DNA of 64,000 nt, from contig CAVSKL010000003.1 of NCBI GenBank assembly GCA_963728475.1, positions 372,001 to 436,000 on the forward strand, read 5' to 3'. The DNA comes from CAVSKL01 sp963728475 [NCBI: Candidatus Eiseniibacteriota bacterium]. GTDB taxonomy: Bacteria; Eisenbacteria; RBG-16-71-46; JABDJR01. Shown in pieces: positions 50,511-59,064 of this stretch. The translations under genes and the position numbers were made by a program. How positions within the stretch are numbered: position 1 is the stretch's first letter; every line of letters starts with the position of its first letter. The notes below the pieces were generated by a model. The model did no database searches and was not told the DNA's origin. It saw only the letters and a list, made by a program, of their open reading frames with translations.

Positions 50511-52244
50511 TCAGGATTCCTCCGGTGCCCGGGGTGCCCGGCCCCGGAACGTCCGCGAGGCGAGCATGAGCGCGATCCCGTAGGCGGCCAGCCCCACGAA
50601 GAGCGTCACCGGCCGGCCTCGGGGGAGATCCTCCACCACCAGCTTGATCCCTCCGAGCGCGATCACCGGATACACCAGCCACGCCAGCTCCCGGAGCCGG
50701 GTCCGCCGGCCCGCGACCACCAGGGCCACCGCGCACCCGGTGAGCACCACGGAACGGATCGCGGCCATCACGTGGGGCGCGGGCGCGGGGAGGATCGTCC
50801 GTCCCAGCCGGACTCCCAGCGCCGCCGCGGCCAGGAGCACCAGCGCTCCCAGGACCAGTCGGGGAAGGAGGCGCGGCCAGGGAAGGGCGGGAGCGCGCCG
50901 GTCCGACGCACAGATCGCCCACGCGATCGCCGCCGCCCCCGCGGCCAGGGCCGCGGACAGGCCGAACGGCGGCCACGCATTCCTTCCCGAGGCCCCGAAC
51001 GCGGTCCCCGCGGCGGAGAAGAGACCCCCCTGCGCCGCCGCCGCCGCCAGGTAGACCGCGCCGTGGGCGCGCAGGGTGTGCCGCCGGAGGAGGGCGGCGG
51101 CCAGCGCCGAGATGACTCCGAGCCCGCCCCAGAGCGCGGTGAGGACGGGGCCCCCGGCCACCAGGGCGCAGCCGGCCAGCGCGAACAGGAGCCCCAGCCA
51201 CCCGTAGAAGTAGAAGTTCCGGCGGGTCTCCGAACGCCGCTCCACGAACGCGAAGGCGAGAGCGTAGGCGGCGGCGGCCGCGGCCAGGGCGACCCCTCCC
51301 AGGACCCCCGCCCCTTCGCCGCTCGCGCGGACGATCCGCACCGAGCCGCCGAACCCCAGCACCAGCGCGGCCACCGCCTGGACTACCTCGAACGGCGCCA
51401 CCTCCCGGCGGCGGGCCAGGGTGCGGAGCCCGATGCTTCCCAGGTACACCGCGAGCAACGCCACCGCCACGAGCTCCACCGAGGCGGGGCCCAGATCGGG
51501 GTAGGCGCGCCGCGCGGCCGCGGGGCCGGTGAGAAGGAAGACGGCCAGGAGCACCATGAGGTCGGAGGCGACCGCGGCCGGCCAGCGCAGGAGCCGCCAG
51601 TCGCGCCGGTACGAGACCCAGAGCGTGCCCAGGCCCAGCGCGATGGTGAAGCCGGTGAAGGGGATGAGCGCGCGGGTGGAAACCGCCAGCGCCCACGCGG
51701 CGCCCACCGAGGCCCCGGTGAAGATCCAGGCCGCGCCCCGGAGCCCCCGGCGGTCGGCGATCAGGAGCCCTAGTCCGGCGACGGCCGCGATCCCCGCCGC
51801 CGCCGCCCACGGGCCCAGGAGCCGGAAGCGCGCGGTGGTTTCCCAGAGCAGGGGAAAGGCCACCAGCGCGCCGGTGAGCGCGAAGAAGGAAGCGCTCAGC
51901 CGCCGGGTCGTCGCCGCCGGCCGGGCGGCGAGCCCGATCCAGACCAGGGAGTAGAGGAGTCCGAGCGCCACCCCCAGCTCCCGGGAGATCAGGCCTTCAT
52001 CGGTGACCGCCCGGAGCAGGAAGGCGCCGCCCAGGCCGAGCACGGTCCGGCCGGTCACGGTAAGCGCGGAGGCGAGCCCACCCTCGCCGCCGGCCACCGC
52101 CGGAAGGACGCCGGCGGGGTCCGGGGTCCGGACGGAGGCGGGGCGGGCTCCCCGCTCCAGGGCCTCCAACCGGGCTTCGAGCGCCGCCACCGTCCGGGCA
52201 AGGCCGGCGACCGTCGACTCCAGGCGATCGAACTCGTCGTTCAT
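50511..52244 (-). CDS. DUF2339 polytopic membrane protein
   Basis: 577 residues. The N-terminus is cytoplasmic and helical with a short coiled coil (FDRLESTVAGLARTVAALE...RLEALERG, about 4-32), then about 18 closely packed hydrophobic segments to the end. This layout, and the GRTVLGLGGAFLLRAVTDEGLI-type first helices, is that of DUF2339 proteins, whose function is unknown. ATG 52244 begins the coiled coil; no clear ribosome site. It faces a 428-bp gap to the right and appears monocistronic. Confidence 0.82.
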   Translation of the reverse strand: MNDEFDRLESTVAGLARTVAALEARLEALERGARPASVRTPDPAGVLPAVAGGEGGLASALTVTGRTVLGLGGAFLLRAVTDEGLISRELGVALGLLYSLVWIGLAARPAATTRRLSASFFALTGALVAFPLLWETTARFRLLGPWAAAAGIAAVAGLGLLIADRRGLRGAAWIFTGASVGAAWALAVSTRALIPFTGFTIALGLGTLWVSYRRDWRLLRWPAAVASDLMVLLAVFLLTGPAAARRAYPDLGPASVELVAVALLAVYLGSIGLRTLARRREVAPFEVVQAVAALVLGFGGSVRIVRASGEGAGVLGGVALAAAAAAYALAFAFVERRSETRRNFYFYGWLGLLFALAGCALVAGGPVLTALWGGLGVISALAAALLRRHTLRAHGAVYLAAAAAQGGLFSAAGTAFGASGRNAWPPFGLSAALAAGAAAIAWAICASDRRAPALPWPRLLPRLVLGALVLLAAAALGVRLGRTILPAPAPHVMAAIRSVVLTGCAVALVVAGRRTRLRELAWLVYPVIALGGIKLVVEDLPRGRPVTLFVGLAAYGIALMLASRTFRGRAPRAPEES

Positions 52245-52672
52245 GGGGAGGGCTCGCGGCGTCCGGCCGCGGCCGGCCGGCGCCCGGAAAGAGGACCCCC
52301 GCACACGGGAAGGCTTCCACCCACCCCGGATTCATAGCAGGTTCCCTTATCGGTAAGCACAAGAAAAATGCATGCAAAGCGACAAAGAAGGTGCGTTGTG
52401 TCGTGATTTCGGATACTGGATAAACGCCGTGGCGGCAACGGAATATGGCGGCTGTGCATGAACGGATGGATTCGGTCTTGTTATCCTTGAAGTTGGTTAT
52501 CGTTTTTGTGTACTTCCCCCATCGCCCCCATCCGGATATTTCATTCTTTTTGTCTGTTGTCCGTCCGCGCGCGCCCGGACGCGCCGGAGAAGCGGTTCAT
52601 ACCGCGCCCCGCCGGAGCGGGCGTCCGCCGCCTCTTCGATGGGGTCACCACCTCCGGGAAGGGAGGGTTTGC
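52245..52672. other. AT-richer divergent regulatory gap
   Basis: 428 bp between the DUF2339 gene (minus) and the electron-transfer operon (plus). The segment 52340-52560 is clearly richer in A and T than the surroundings and holds runs such as GTTTTTGTG and CATTCTTTTTG. It should carry promoters for both directions, but no -35/-10 pair with good spacing stands out. An in-frame extension of the downstream gene through this stretch has no protein character. Confidence 0.45.
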
Positions 52673-53047
52673 GTGAACGACGGCCGCGTCCGGCTCGTGG
52701 AGTTCCTCCGCTGGCTGACGGCGCCGGAGAGCCCGCCGCCGGAGTCCCGGGCCGCCTCTCCCGCCCGGGCCACTCCCGGGGAGCGATCCTTCCCCGGGTG
52801 GCTCCTCGGAAACGACCCGCCCGATCCCGCTCCCAAGGCGGCCGCCGTCCCCCCGCCGGCCGGACCCGGTTTCTGGGCCTGGCTTCTCCGCCCCGAGCGG
52901 CCCGGAACGGCGAGTCCCGGTCCCCGCCCCGGCGGACCCGGTTTCTTCTCCTGGCTCTTTCTTCCCGAGAACCCCGACCGGGCGGGGGACCGCCCCCGCC
53001 CCGGCGCTTCGGACCCTCAACGACGAGGTGGTCATGAGACCCGATAG
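52673..53047 (+). CDS. Small Pro-rich protein with four F-x-x-W-L repeats
   Basis: 124 residues from GTG 52673, which has GGGAGG six bases upstream. No signal peptide. Four short motifs recur, separated by Pro/Ala/Gly/Arg-rich linkers: EFLRWLTAPESP, SFPGWLLGNDPP, GFWAWLLRPERP and GFFSWLFLPENP. Its last 14 bases overlap the cytochrome gene, so it is coupled to the CISM operon. The amphipathic aromatic repeats could dock on a membrane or on a partner protein; I know no family for it. Confidence 0.65.
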   Translation: MNDGRVRLVEFLRWLTAPESPPPESRAASPARATPGERSFPGWLLGNDPPDPAPKAAAVPPPAGPGFWAWLLRPERPGTASPGPRPGGPGFFSWLFLPENPDRAGDRPRPGASDPQRRGGHETR

Positions 53048-53519
53048 CCCCCTCTTCCACGCCAAGCACGTCTTCCGCGCGCTCATCCTCTTCCTGCTGG
53101 GCGTGGTCGCCCTGATCGTGGTGCGGTCGCTCTTGGTGCCGCCCTCCTGGGGCGCCTACGGCCACTACCGGGGGGACAGCCCCGCGGAATACAGCGCGCT
53201 CCCGGTGAGCTACCAGGGGCCCGCCTCCTGCGCCGCCTGCCACGACGAGGAGTCCAAGGCCCGCGACGCGGGCGTCCACCACACGGTGAGCTGCGAGGTC
53301 TGCCACGCCCCCCTCGCCCGGCACGTGAAGGACGGCGACGTGATCGCGGAGATGCCGGTGGCCAAGACCGACGCCCTCTGCCTGCGCTGCCACCTCGAGC
53401 TGGATGCGCGGCCCGCCACCTTTCCGCAGGTGCAGCCCAGGAAACACATCGAGGAGCAGGGCGGCACCGACGGCCCCACCGCCTGCTTCGACTGCCACAA
53501 CCCCCATTCGCCGCTTTGA
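53034..53519 (+). CDS. Tetrahaem c-type cytochrome with N-terminal anchor
   Basis: 161 residues. A membrane anchor (ALILFLLGVVALIVVRSLL, about 16-34) is followed by four CxxCH sites: CAACH, CEVCH, CLRCH and CFDCH. It is not recognisably NrfH or NrfB but has that kind of size. ATG 53034 follows GAGGTGGTC and overlaps the previous gene. With the NrfC- and NrfD-like genes that follow it forms a quinol-linked electron-transfer module on the outer face of the inner membrane. Confidence 0.87.
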   Translation: MRPDSPLFHAKHVFRALILFLLGVVALIVVRSLLVPPSWGAYGHYRGDSPAEYSALPVSYQGPASCAACHDEESKARDAGVHHTVSCEVCHAPLARHVKDGDVIAEMPVAKTDALCLRCHLELDARPATFPQVQPRKHIEEQGGTDGPTACFDCHNPHSPL

Positions 53520-53548
53520 GCGAGGCCACTCCGATGGAGGATCGCACC

Positions 53549-54346
53549 ATGTCCGATGAATGCAACCGGATTGGAACCGAGGCTCCGGCGGCCCCTCCCT
53601 CCCGGCGGGATTTCCTGAGACGGGCGGCGGCGGCCGCGGCCACCATGGCCGCCTACGGGGTGGTGGGACTCATTCTCCCCGACGACGCGGCCGGGCTCGA
53701 GACCGCCGGCTACGACTGGAACCAGCACACCTGGGTCTACCTCATCGACACCACCAAGTGCATCGGCTGCGGCTCGTGCGTGCGGGCGTGCCGGGAGGAG
53801 AACGACGTTCCCGAGGGCATGTTCCGCACCTGGGTCGAGCGCTACGAGATCCCGGTGAACGGCGAGACGAGGGTGGACTCGCCCGACGGCGCCGCCGAGG
53901 GATTCGGCCCCGACGCCTCCGGCAACGCGGTGCGCAAGGCCTTCTTCGTGCCCAAGATGTGCAACCACTGCCGCGAGACCCCCTGCATCCAGGTCTGCCC
54001 GGTGGGCGCCTCCTATCGCACCCGGGACGGAGTGGTGCTGGTGGACAAGACCCACTGCATCGGCTGCGGCTACTGCGTGCAGGCCTGCCCCTACGGGAGC
54101 CGGTTCCTGGATCCGCGCACCCGCACCGCCGACAAGTGCACCTGGTGCTACCACCGGATCACCAAGGGGCTGAAGCCGGCCTGCGTGGAGGTCTGCCCGG
54201 TGGGAGCGCGCATGTTCGGCGACCGCCGGAACCCCGACGATCCCATCAACGACATCCTGGCCACCAAGCGCGTGATGGTCCTGCAGCCCGAGCTCTTGAC
54301 CAAGCCGCAGTGCTTCTACCTGGGTCTGGACATGGAGGTCCGGTGA
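53549..54346 (+). CDS. NrfC/DmsB-like four-cluster ferredoxin subunit, Tat-exported
   Basis: 265 residues. The twin-arginine signal SRRDFLRRAAAAAATMAAYG (about 19-38) marks it for folded export. Four cysteine groups bind [4Fe-4S] clusters: CIGCGSCVRAC, CNHCRETPCIQVCPVG, CIGCGYCVQACPYG and CTWCYHRITKGLKPACVEVC. I prefer ATG 53549 (GGAGG eight bases upstream) to TTG 53516, which overlaps the cytochrome stop. It passes electrons between the NrfD-like membrane subunit and the cytochrome or an unseen catalytic subunit. Confidence 0.92.
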   Translation: MSDECNRIGTEAPAAPPSRRDFLRRAAAAAATMAAYGVVGLILPDDAAGLETAGYDWNQHTWVYLIDTTKCIGCGSCVRACREENDVPEGMFRTWVERYEIPVNGETRVDSPDGAAEGFGPDASGNAVRKAFFVPKMCNHCRETPCIQVCPVGASYRTRDGVVLVDKTHCIGCGYCVQACPYGSRFLDPRTRTADKCTWCYHRITKGLKPACVEVCPVGARMFGDRRNPDDPINDILATKRVMVLQPELLTKPQCFYLGLDMEVR

Positions 54347-55533
54347 TGATTCCCGAGCTGACCGGTTATCTCTTTCCCAACGACATCCACATCCAGTGGA
54401 GCCTGATGATCGTGCTCTACCCCTACATCACCGGGCTGGTGGCGGGCGCGTTCTTGGTCTCCTCGCTCTACCACGTGTTCGGAAAGAAGGAGTTCGAGCC
54501 CCTGGGCCGGTTCGCCCTGGCCACCGCCTTCTGCTTCCTGCTCGTGGCCACCTTTCCCCTCCTCAACCACCTTGGGCATCCGGAACGGGCGTTCAACGTG
54601 GTGGTCACCCCCAACTTCTCCTCGGCCATGGCCGGGTTCGGAATCCTCTACACCAGCTACTTCCTGCTGCTGCTGCTGGAAATCTGGTTCGTGTTCCGGG
54701 GGGACATTGTGGCGCGGGCGGTGGAGGGGCGCGGTCTCAAGCGGGCGTTCTACTCGGTGCTCGCCCTCGGGGTCTACGACGTTTCGCCCAAGGCTCGGGA
54801 CCTGGACCGCCGGATCATCCGGGTGCTGGCCGCGGTGGGGATCCCCGCCGCCTGCCTGCTCCACGGCTACGTGGGCTTCATCTTCGGCGCGCTCAAGGCC
54901 AACCCCTGGTGGTCCACCCCGCTCATGCCGGTGATCTTCCTGTTCTCGGCCATGGTCTCGGGGATCGCGCTCCTTATCGTGCTCTACCAGGTGGCGATGA
55001 GGCTCAAGGGCTGGCCCATCGACCAGGCCGCGATCTCGGCCCTGGCTCGGTGGCTATGGCTCTTCCTCATCATGACCGTGACCCTGGAACTCCTCGAGAT
55101 CATGACCCTGAGCTACATGAAGGCGGAATCGTGGGAGGTGATCAGCCACCTTCTCACCCACCAGCTCTCGATCTCGTTCATCGCCATCCAGATGGTACTG
55201 GGTGGGCTTATCCCGCTGATCCTGCTCATGTTCGTGGTGCTCCTGGACCGCTACATGCATCCGACGATCCGGAACACGCTCACCTTCATCTCGTCCTCGA
55301 TCCTCCTGGTCCAGGTGATCTCCATGCGCTGGAACGTGGTGATCGGCGGCCAGATGTTCTCCAAGAGCATGCGCGGCTTCCGCGAGGCCTACGTGCCCGG
55401 CCTTTTCGACAAGGAGGGGATCGCGGCGGCGGTGGTCATCCTCATCCTGCCCTTCATCCTGCTCCTGGTGTTCGAACGGGTGCTGCCGACTTTTTCGCAC
55501 CTCAACCCGCCGGCCGGAGCCCCGGAAGCCTGA
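54346..55533 (+). CDS. nrfD: NrfD/PsrC-like integral membrane quinone subunit
   Basis: 395 residues with eight to ten membrane helices. Family-type segments include YPYITGLVAGAFLVSSLYHVFG near the start (in part), FPLLNHLGHPERAFNVV and a late MRWNVVIGGQMFSKSMRGF with a conserved Arg-Trp-Asn. NrfD-family proteins exchange electrons with quinones without haem. ATG 54346 overlaps the ferredoxin stop (TGATG). The operon ends here; no molybdopterin, NrfA or other catalytic subunit is present in the window. Confidence 0.92.
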   Translation: MIPELTGYLFPNDIHIQWSLMIVLYPYITGLVAGAFLVSSLYHVFGKKEFEPLGRFALATAFCFLLVATFPLLNHLGHPERAFNVVVTPNFSSAMAGFGILYTSYFLLLLLEIWFVFRGDIVARAVEGRGLKRAFYSVLALGVYDVSPKARDLDRRIIRVLAAVGIPAACLLHGYVGFIFGALKANPWWSTPLMPVIFLFSAMVSGIALLIVLYQVAMRLKGWPIDQAAISALARWLWLFLIMTVTLELLEIMTLSYMKAESWEVISHLLTHQLSISFIAIQMVLGGLIPLILLMFVVLLDRYMHPTIRNTLTFISSSILLVQVISMRWNVVIGGQMFSKSMRGFREAYVPGLFDKEGIAAAVVILILPFILLLVFERVLPTFSHLNPPAGAPEA

Positions 55534-55554
55534 GCTCCCGGCAGCCCGTCGAAC

Positions 55555-55607
55555 AGCCGGTCCCGGCCGCGCCGGCCGGCTCTTGCGAGCAGATCCAGCG
55601 ACGAGGA
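55555..55607. terminator. Palindromic terminator-like element B, convergent gap
   Basis: AGCCGG (55555-55560) can pair with CCGGCT (55576-55581), with further G-C pairing between. From 55568 on, CGCGCCGGCCGGCTC is followed by TGCG, CAG, TCC and ACGAGG at the same offsets as in element A at 43873-43912; I count 32 of 40 matching bases. It lies between nrfD (plus) and the alanine symporter gene (minus), again a convergent gap. Confidence 0.5.
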
Positions 55608-55630
55608 GGAGGCGATGCCCCCGCACATCG

Positions 55631-57022
55631 CTAGCGCGCGGCCCCCGTCGGGGGGCCGCCCACCCGTCCCCCCCGGGCCCGGAAGTAGGCCCGGGTCTCC
55701 CGGGCCACCAACCCGCTCAGGAGAAGGAGCCCGATCAGGTTCGGAAGCGCCATGAGCCCGTTCATGACGTCGGAGAGCGTCCACACGAACTCCAGGCTTC
55801 GCACCGTGCCCACGAAGGCCGCGATCACGAAGAGCACCCGGTAGGGAACCACCGTCCATGATCCCAGCAGGTACTCGATGCTCTTCTCGCCGTAGTAGCT
55901 CCACCCCAGGAGGGTGGAGAAGGCGAAGGTGGCGAGCCCCACCGCCACCAGCCAGCCTCCCCAGCTGCCGGGAAGCCCGTCCCGGAAGGCGAGCTGGGTG
56001 AGGTTCGCTCCGTCCAGCCCCGACCGCCAGGCCCCGGTGGCCACGATGGTGAGCCCGGTGAAGGAGCAGACCACGATGGTGTCGATGAAGGTCTGGGTCA
56101 TGGATACCAGGGCCTGGGTGGCGGGTTCGCTGGTCTGGGCGGCGGCGGCGGCGATGCCCGCCGAGCCCAGGCCGGACTCGTTGGAGAAGATGCCTCGGGC
56201 CACCCCGAACCGGATCGCCCGGGCCACCGCCACCCCCGCGAACCCCCCGGCGGCGGCGGCGGGGGTGAAGGCGTCGCGCAGGATGAGCGCGATCGCGCCG
56301 GGGATCGCCCCGGCATGGAGCGCGAGGGCCACCCCGGAGCCGGCCATGTAGAGCACGATCATGATCGGCACGAAGAAGCCGGTGAAGCGGCCGATGGACT
56401 TGATCCCGCCCAGGATCACCGCCCCGGCGGCCAGCGCGATCACCACCCCGGTGAGCCACATGGGGATGTGGAAGGAGTGCTCGAGAGCGGAGGCCACCGA
56501 GTTCGACTGCACCATGTTGCCGATCCCGAACGCGGCCACCGCCGCGAAGAGCGCGAACAGGATGCCGAGGGCCTTGCCCAGCGGCCCGCGGATCCCCTGG
56601 GTGAGGTAGTACATGGGACCGCCCGCCTGCTCGCCCCGCCGGTCCACCGTCCGGAATCTTACGGAGAGGAATGCCTCGGAGTACTTGGTGGCCATCCCGA
56701 CCAGTCCGGTCATCCACATCCAGAACATGGCTCCGGGGCCGCCGGCGGAGATCGCGGTGGCCACCCCCACGATGTTCCCGGTCCCGACCGTGGCCGCGAG
56801 CGCGGTCATGAGCGCTTGGAAGTGGGAGATGTCCCCCTCGGCGCCCGGCTCCCGGCGCACCACCAATCCCAAGTAGAGCGCGCCCCAGAGCTTGGAGAAC
56901 TGCACCCCGCGAAGCCGCAGGGTGAGAAAGAGTCCGGTCAGGAGCAGGAGCGGGATGAGCAGCCACGGTCCCCAGATGAAGCCCGAGGCCTGGTTGAGGA
57001 GTTCGGTGAGCCGGGTGAACAC
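55631..57022 (-). CDS. AGCS-family alanine/glycine:Na+ symporter
   Basis: 463 residues with about ten membrane helices. The family signature near residue 95, [24 protein letters not shown] (in two parts), is intact, as are [35 protein letters not shown] and GWSYYGEKS. Imports alanine or glycine with sodium. GTG 57022 follows AAGGAGG seven bases upstream. Divergent from kaiC; the 254-bp gap holds both promoters. Confidence 0.94.
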   Translation of the reverse strand: MFTRLTELLNQASGFIWGPWLLIPLLLLTGLFLTLRLRGVQFSKLWGALYLGLVVRREPGAEGDISHFQALMTALAATVGTGNIVGVATAISAGGPGAMFWMWMTGLVGMATKYSEAFLSVRFRTVDRRGEQAGGPMYYLTQGIRGPLGKALGILFALFAAVAAFGIGNMVQSNSVASALEHSFHIPMWLTGVVIALAAGAVILGGIKSIGRFTGFFVPIMIVLYMAGSGVALALHAGAIPGAIALILRDAFTPAAAAGGFAGVAVARAIRFGVARGIFSNESGLGSAGIAAAAAQTSEPATQALVSMTQTFIDTIVVCSFTGLTIVATGAWRSGLDGANLTQLAFRDGLPGSWGGWLVAVGLATFAFSTLLGWSYYGEKSIEYLLGSWTVVPYRVLFVIAAFVGTVRSLEFVWTLSDVMNGLMALPNLIGLLLLSGLVARETRAYFRARGGRVGGPPTGAAR

Positions 57023-57213
57023 GCGCGCGCCCTCCTTGCGGTGACGGTCGACCCTCGGCGTCCGCGGTGGGGCGCCCCGATCGGGGGATATCCTAATATC
57101 GGCCGAGTAAAATGGCTAACCCGGAGCGAGAGCGGAATCGGAAGGGGGAGACGGCCTCTCGGAGGGGGGAGGAGCATGCGCCCGCGTGGACCGGCGCCTT
57201 TGAAGGTGCTAGT

Positions 57214-57242
57214 CTAACAAACTACTCATAGGCAAATATAAT
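57214..57242 (+). promoter_or_regulatory. Sigma-70-type promoter of the kaiC operon
   Basis: CTAACA (57214-57219), 17 bp, then a perfect TATAAT (57237-57242), the best consensus -10 in the window. Expected transcription start near 57249, giving a leader of about 28 bases before GTG 57277. A lone half-site AGTCTAA (57211-57217), as in the Fur boxes, overlaps the -35 but has no partner arm. Confidence 0.72.
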
Positions 57243-57276
57243 CTTATCCGGGGTGCGCCAAAAGATTGGGGGAACC

Positions 57277-58749
57277 GTGAAACGAACACAGGGGAACTCC
57301 ACTTCGGTGCCCGTCGCGGTCCAGCCCATCGTGAAGATCCCGACCGGCATCCGGGGGCTCGACGCCATTCTTGACGGAGGGCTCCCCCGTGGACGGATGA
57401 CCGTGCTGGCCGGGGGACCGGGAAGCGGCAAGACCGTACTTGCCCTGGAGTTCCTCTATCGCGGGGCCCTGGCCGGGGAGCCGGGGATCTTCATCACCTT
57501 CGAGGAAGCGGCCGAGGATCTCCGTGCCAACGCCGCCGCGATGGGCATGGACGTGGCGCCCCTCGAAGCTTCCGGAATGCTCCGGATCATGCATGCCAAG
57601 GTCCCCCACCAGGCGATCCATGCCGGTGAGTTCGACCTCCAGGGCCTGCTGGCGATCCTGGACGGACAATTCCGGTCCGTGGAGTCCGGGCGGATCGTCC
57701 TGGATGCCGTCGACGTTCTCATGCGGATCTTCGGCGATCCGAGGCGGGAACGGGTGGAACTGCATGTTCTGAACGACTGGCTGCGCGCACGCGGAGCGAC
57801 CTCGGTGGTGACCGCCAAGGCCGGGCGGGAGGGAAGGCAGATCTATCCCTTTCTCGACTTCATGTCCGACTGCGTTCTCCTCATCGATCAGCGCATGGAA
57901 GGGCAGGTCCGGACGCGCCGGTTGAGCGTGATGAAATACCGGGGATCGGGCTTCCTCGAGAACGAGCACCCGTTCGCCATCTCCCCCCGGGGGGTGGTCC
58001 TGCTGCCGGTCGCCTCGACGGCGCTCTCCGATCGAAGGATCGACCGGCGCATCTCGAGCGGCCACGAGCAGCTGGACGTGCTCCTCGGGGGAGGGTATCT
58101 CCAGGGATCCTGCATTCTGCTGGCGGGTCCGAGCGGCGCCGGAAAGACGACTCTCGCCTGCACCTTTGTCGAGCGCGCTTGCCGGAGGGGTGAGCGGGTC
58201 CTTTATCTGTGCCTGGACGAGGCCCATCAATCGCTCCTGGTGGAAATGAAGAACGAGGGAATCGATCTGGAGCCGGCGGCCCACGCCGGAACGATCGCGT
58301 TCCAGGACATCATGCCCGAGACGGACGGCGTGGAGCAGCATCTGCTGAAGATTCTCGATGCGATCGAGGAATTCGAACCGCACCACGTCATCGTCGATTC
58401 CATCTCGGCGGTCCAGCGGATGGGTACCCGGTCGGCGGCCTTCGACTTTCTGCTTCGCCTTCTCGCCGAATCCAAGCGGCGGGGGATCACCTGCTTCTTC
58501 ACCAATCAGATTCTGGACCTGGAGCGGGTCACCGGGGACGGCGGAGAGGGGGTTTCTTCCCTGGTGGACACCATGGTGGGCCTCCAGTACGAGGACGACG
58601 GCCGGAGGTTGCGGCGGCGGCTGCTGGTGATCAAGTCGCGCGGCACCGGCCATTCCATGCTCTATCACCGGTTTGAAATCACCGGTCACGGCATCGAACT
58701 GGCCGACGACGATCGGTCTCGGAAAGGCGAGGAGGACGGTGATCGGTGA
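57277..58749 (+). CDS. kaiC: KaiC-like tandem RecA-fold ATPase/kinase
   Basis: 490 residues with two KaiC domains (about 15-245 and 250-470). Walker A motifs are AGGPGSGKT and AGPSGAGKTT; each domain has catalytic Glu pairs (ITFEEAAED in CI, LCLDEAHQS in CII, where Asp-Glu replaces the Glu pair) and RecA-type Asp strands. At the place of the cyanobacterial phosphosites (ISTITDT) this protein has VSSLVDT, so the pair would be Ser427-Ser428. GTG 57277 (GGGGGA upstream) is preferred to GTG 57253. Outside cyanobacteria such proteins act in stress signalling or timing without KaiA. Followed by kaiB and a kinase gene. Confidence 0.92.
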   Translation: MKRTQGNSTSVPVAVQPIVKIPTGIRGLDAILDGGLPRGRMTVLAGGPGSGKTVLALEFLYRGALAGEPGIFITFEEAAEDLRANAAAMGMDVAPLEASGMLRIMHAKVPHQAIHAGEFDLQGLLAILDGQFRSVESGRIVLDAVDVLMRIFGDPRRERVELHVLNDWLRARGATSVVTAKAGREGRQIYPFLDFMSDCVLLIDQRMEGQVRTRRLSVMKYRGSGFLENEHPFAISPRGVVLLPVASTALSDRRIDRRISSGHEQLDVLLGGGYLQGSCILLAGPSGAGKTTLACTFVERACRRGERVLYLCLDEAHQSLLVEMKNEGIDLEPAAHAGTIAFQDIMPETDGVEQHLLKILDAIEEFEPHHVIVDSISAVQRMGTRSAAFDFLLRLLAESKRRGITCFFTNQILDLERVTGDGGEGVSSLVDTMVGLQYEDDGRRLRRRLLVIKSRGTGHSMLYHRFEITGHGIELADDDRSRKGEEDGDR

Positions 58750-59063
58750 TCGGTGACCAGGAACCGGCCTCGCCAGGTCCCGTAAAGGAGAGAGCCGTCG
58801 ACCGGCTGGTCCTGTTCGTGGCCGGGGACGAGTTCAACAGCCGCCTGGCCAAACGGAACTTGGCGGAGATCTGCAGCGGAAGGCGGTGCGAGGACTTCGC
58901 GGTCGAGATCGTGGACGTCCTTACGGACTCCGCGCTTGCGATCGAACACAACATCCTGGTCACCCCGACCCTGCTGGTGCTGACCGGGGGCCGGGCGACG
59001 ATGGTGATCGGAAACCTGAGCGACCGGCAGGAAGTCCGCTCGGCGTTGCGATGGAAAGAGTGA
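58746..59063 (+). CDS. kaiB: KaiB-like thioredoxin-fold protein
   Basis: 105 residues. After a 20-residue lead the KaiB domain reads LVLFVAGDEFNSRLAKRNL, EIVDVLTDSALAIEHNILVTPTL and GNLSDRQEVRSAL; the VTPTL cis-Pro strand and the leading VAG strand are typical. GTG 58746 overlaps the kaiC stop (GTGA). Known KaiB proteins switch fold to bind KaiC and a histidine kinase; here the kinase is the next gene, two bases on. Confidence 0.9.
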   Translation: MIGDQEPASPGPVKERAVDRLVLFVAGDEFNSRLAKRNLAEICSGRRCEDFAVEIVDVLTDSALAIEHNILVTPTLLVLTGGRATMVIGNLSDRQEVRSALRWKE

Positions 59064-59064
59064 G

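Noticed and set aside
57211-57217. AGTCTAA half-site like the Fur boxes, at the kaiC promoter
   Set aside because: The left arm at the required spacing (GAAGGTG) does not match, so a lone seven-base half-site is likely chance.
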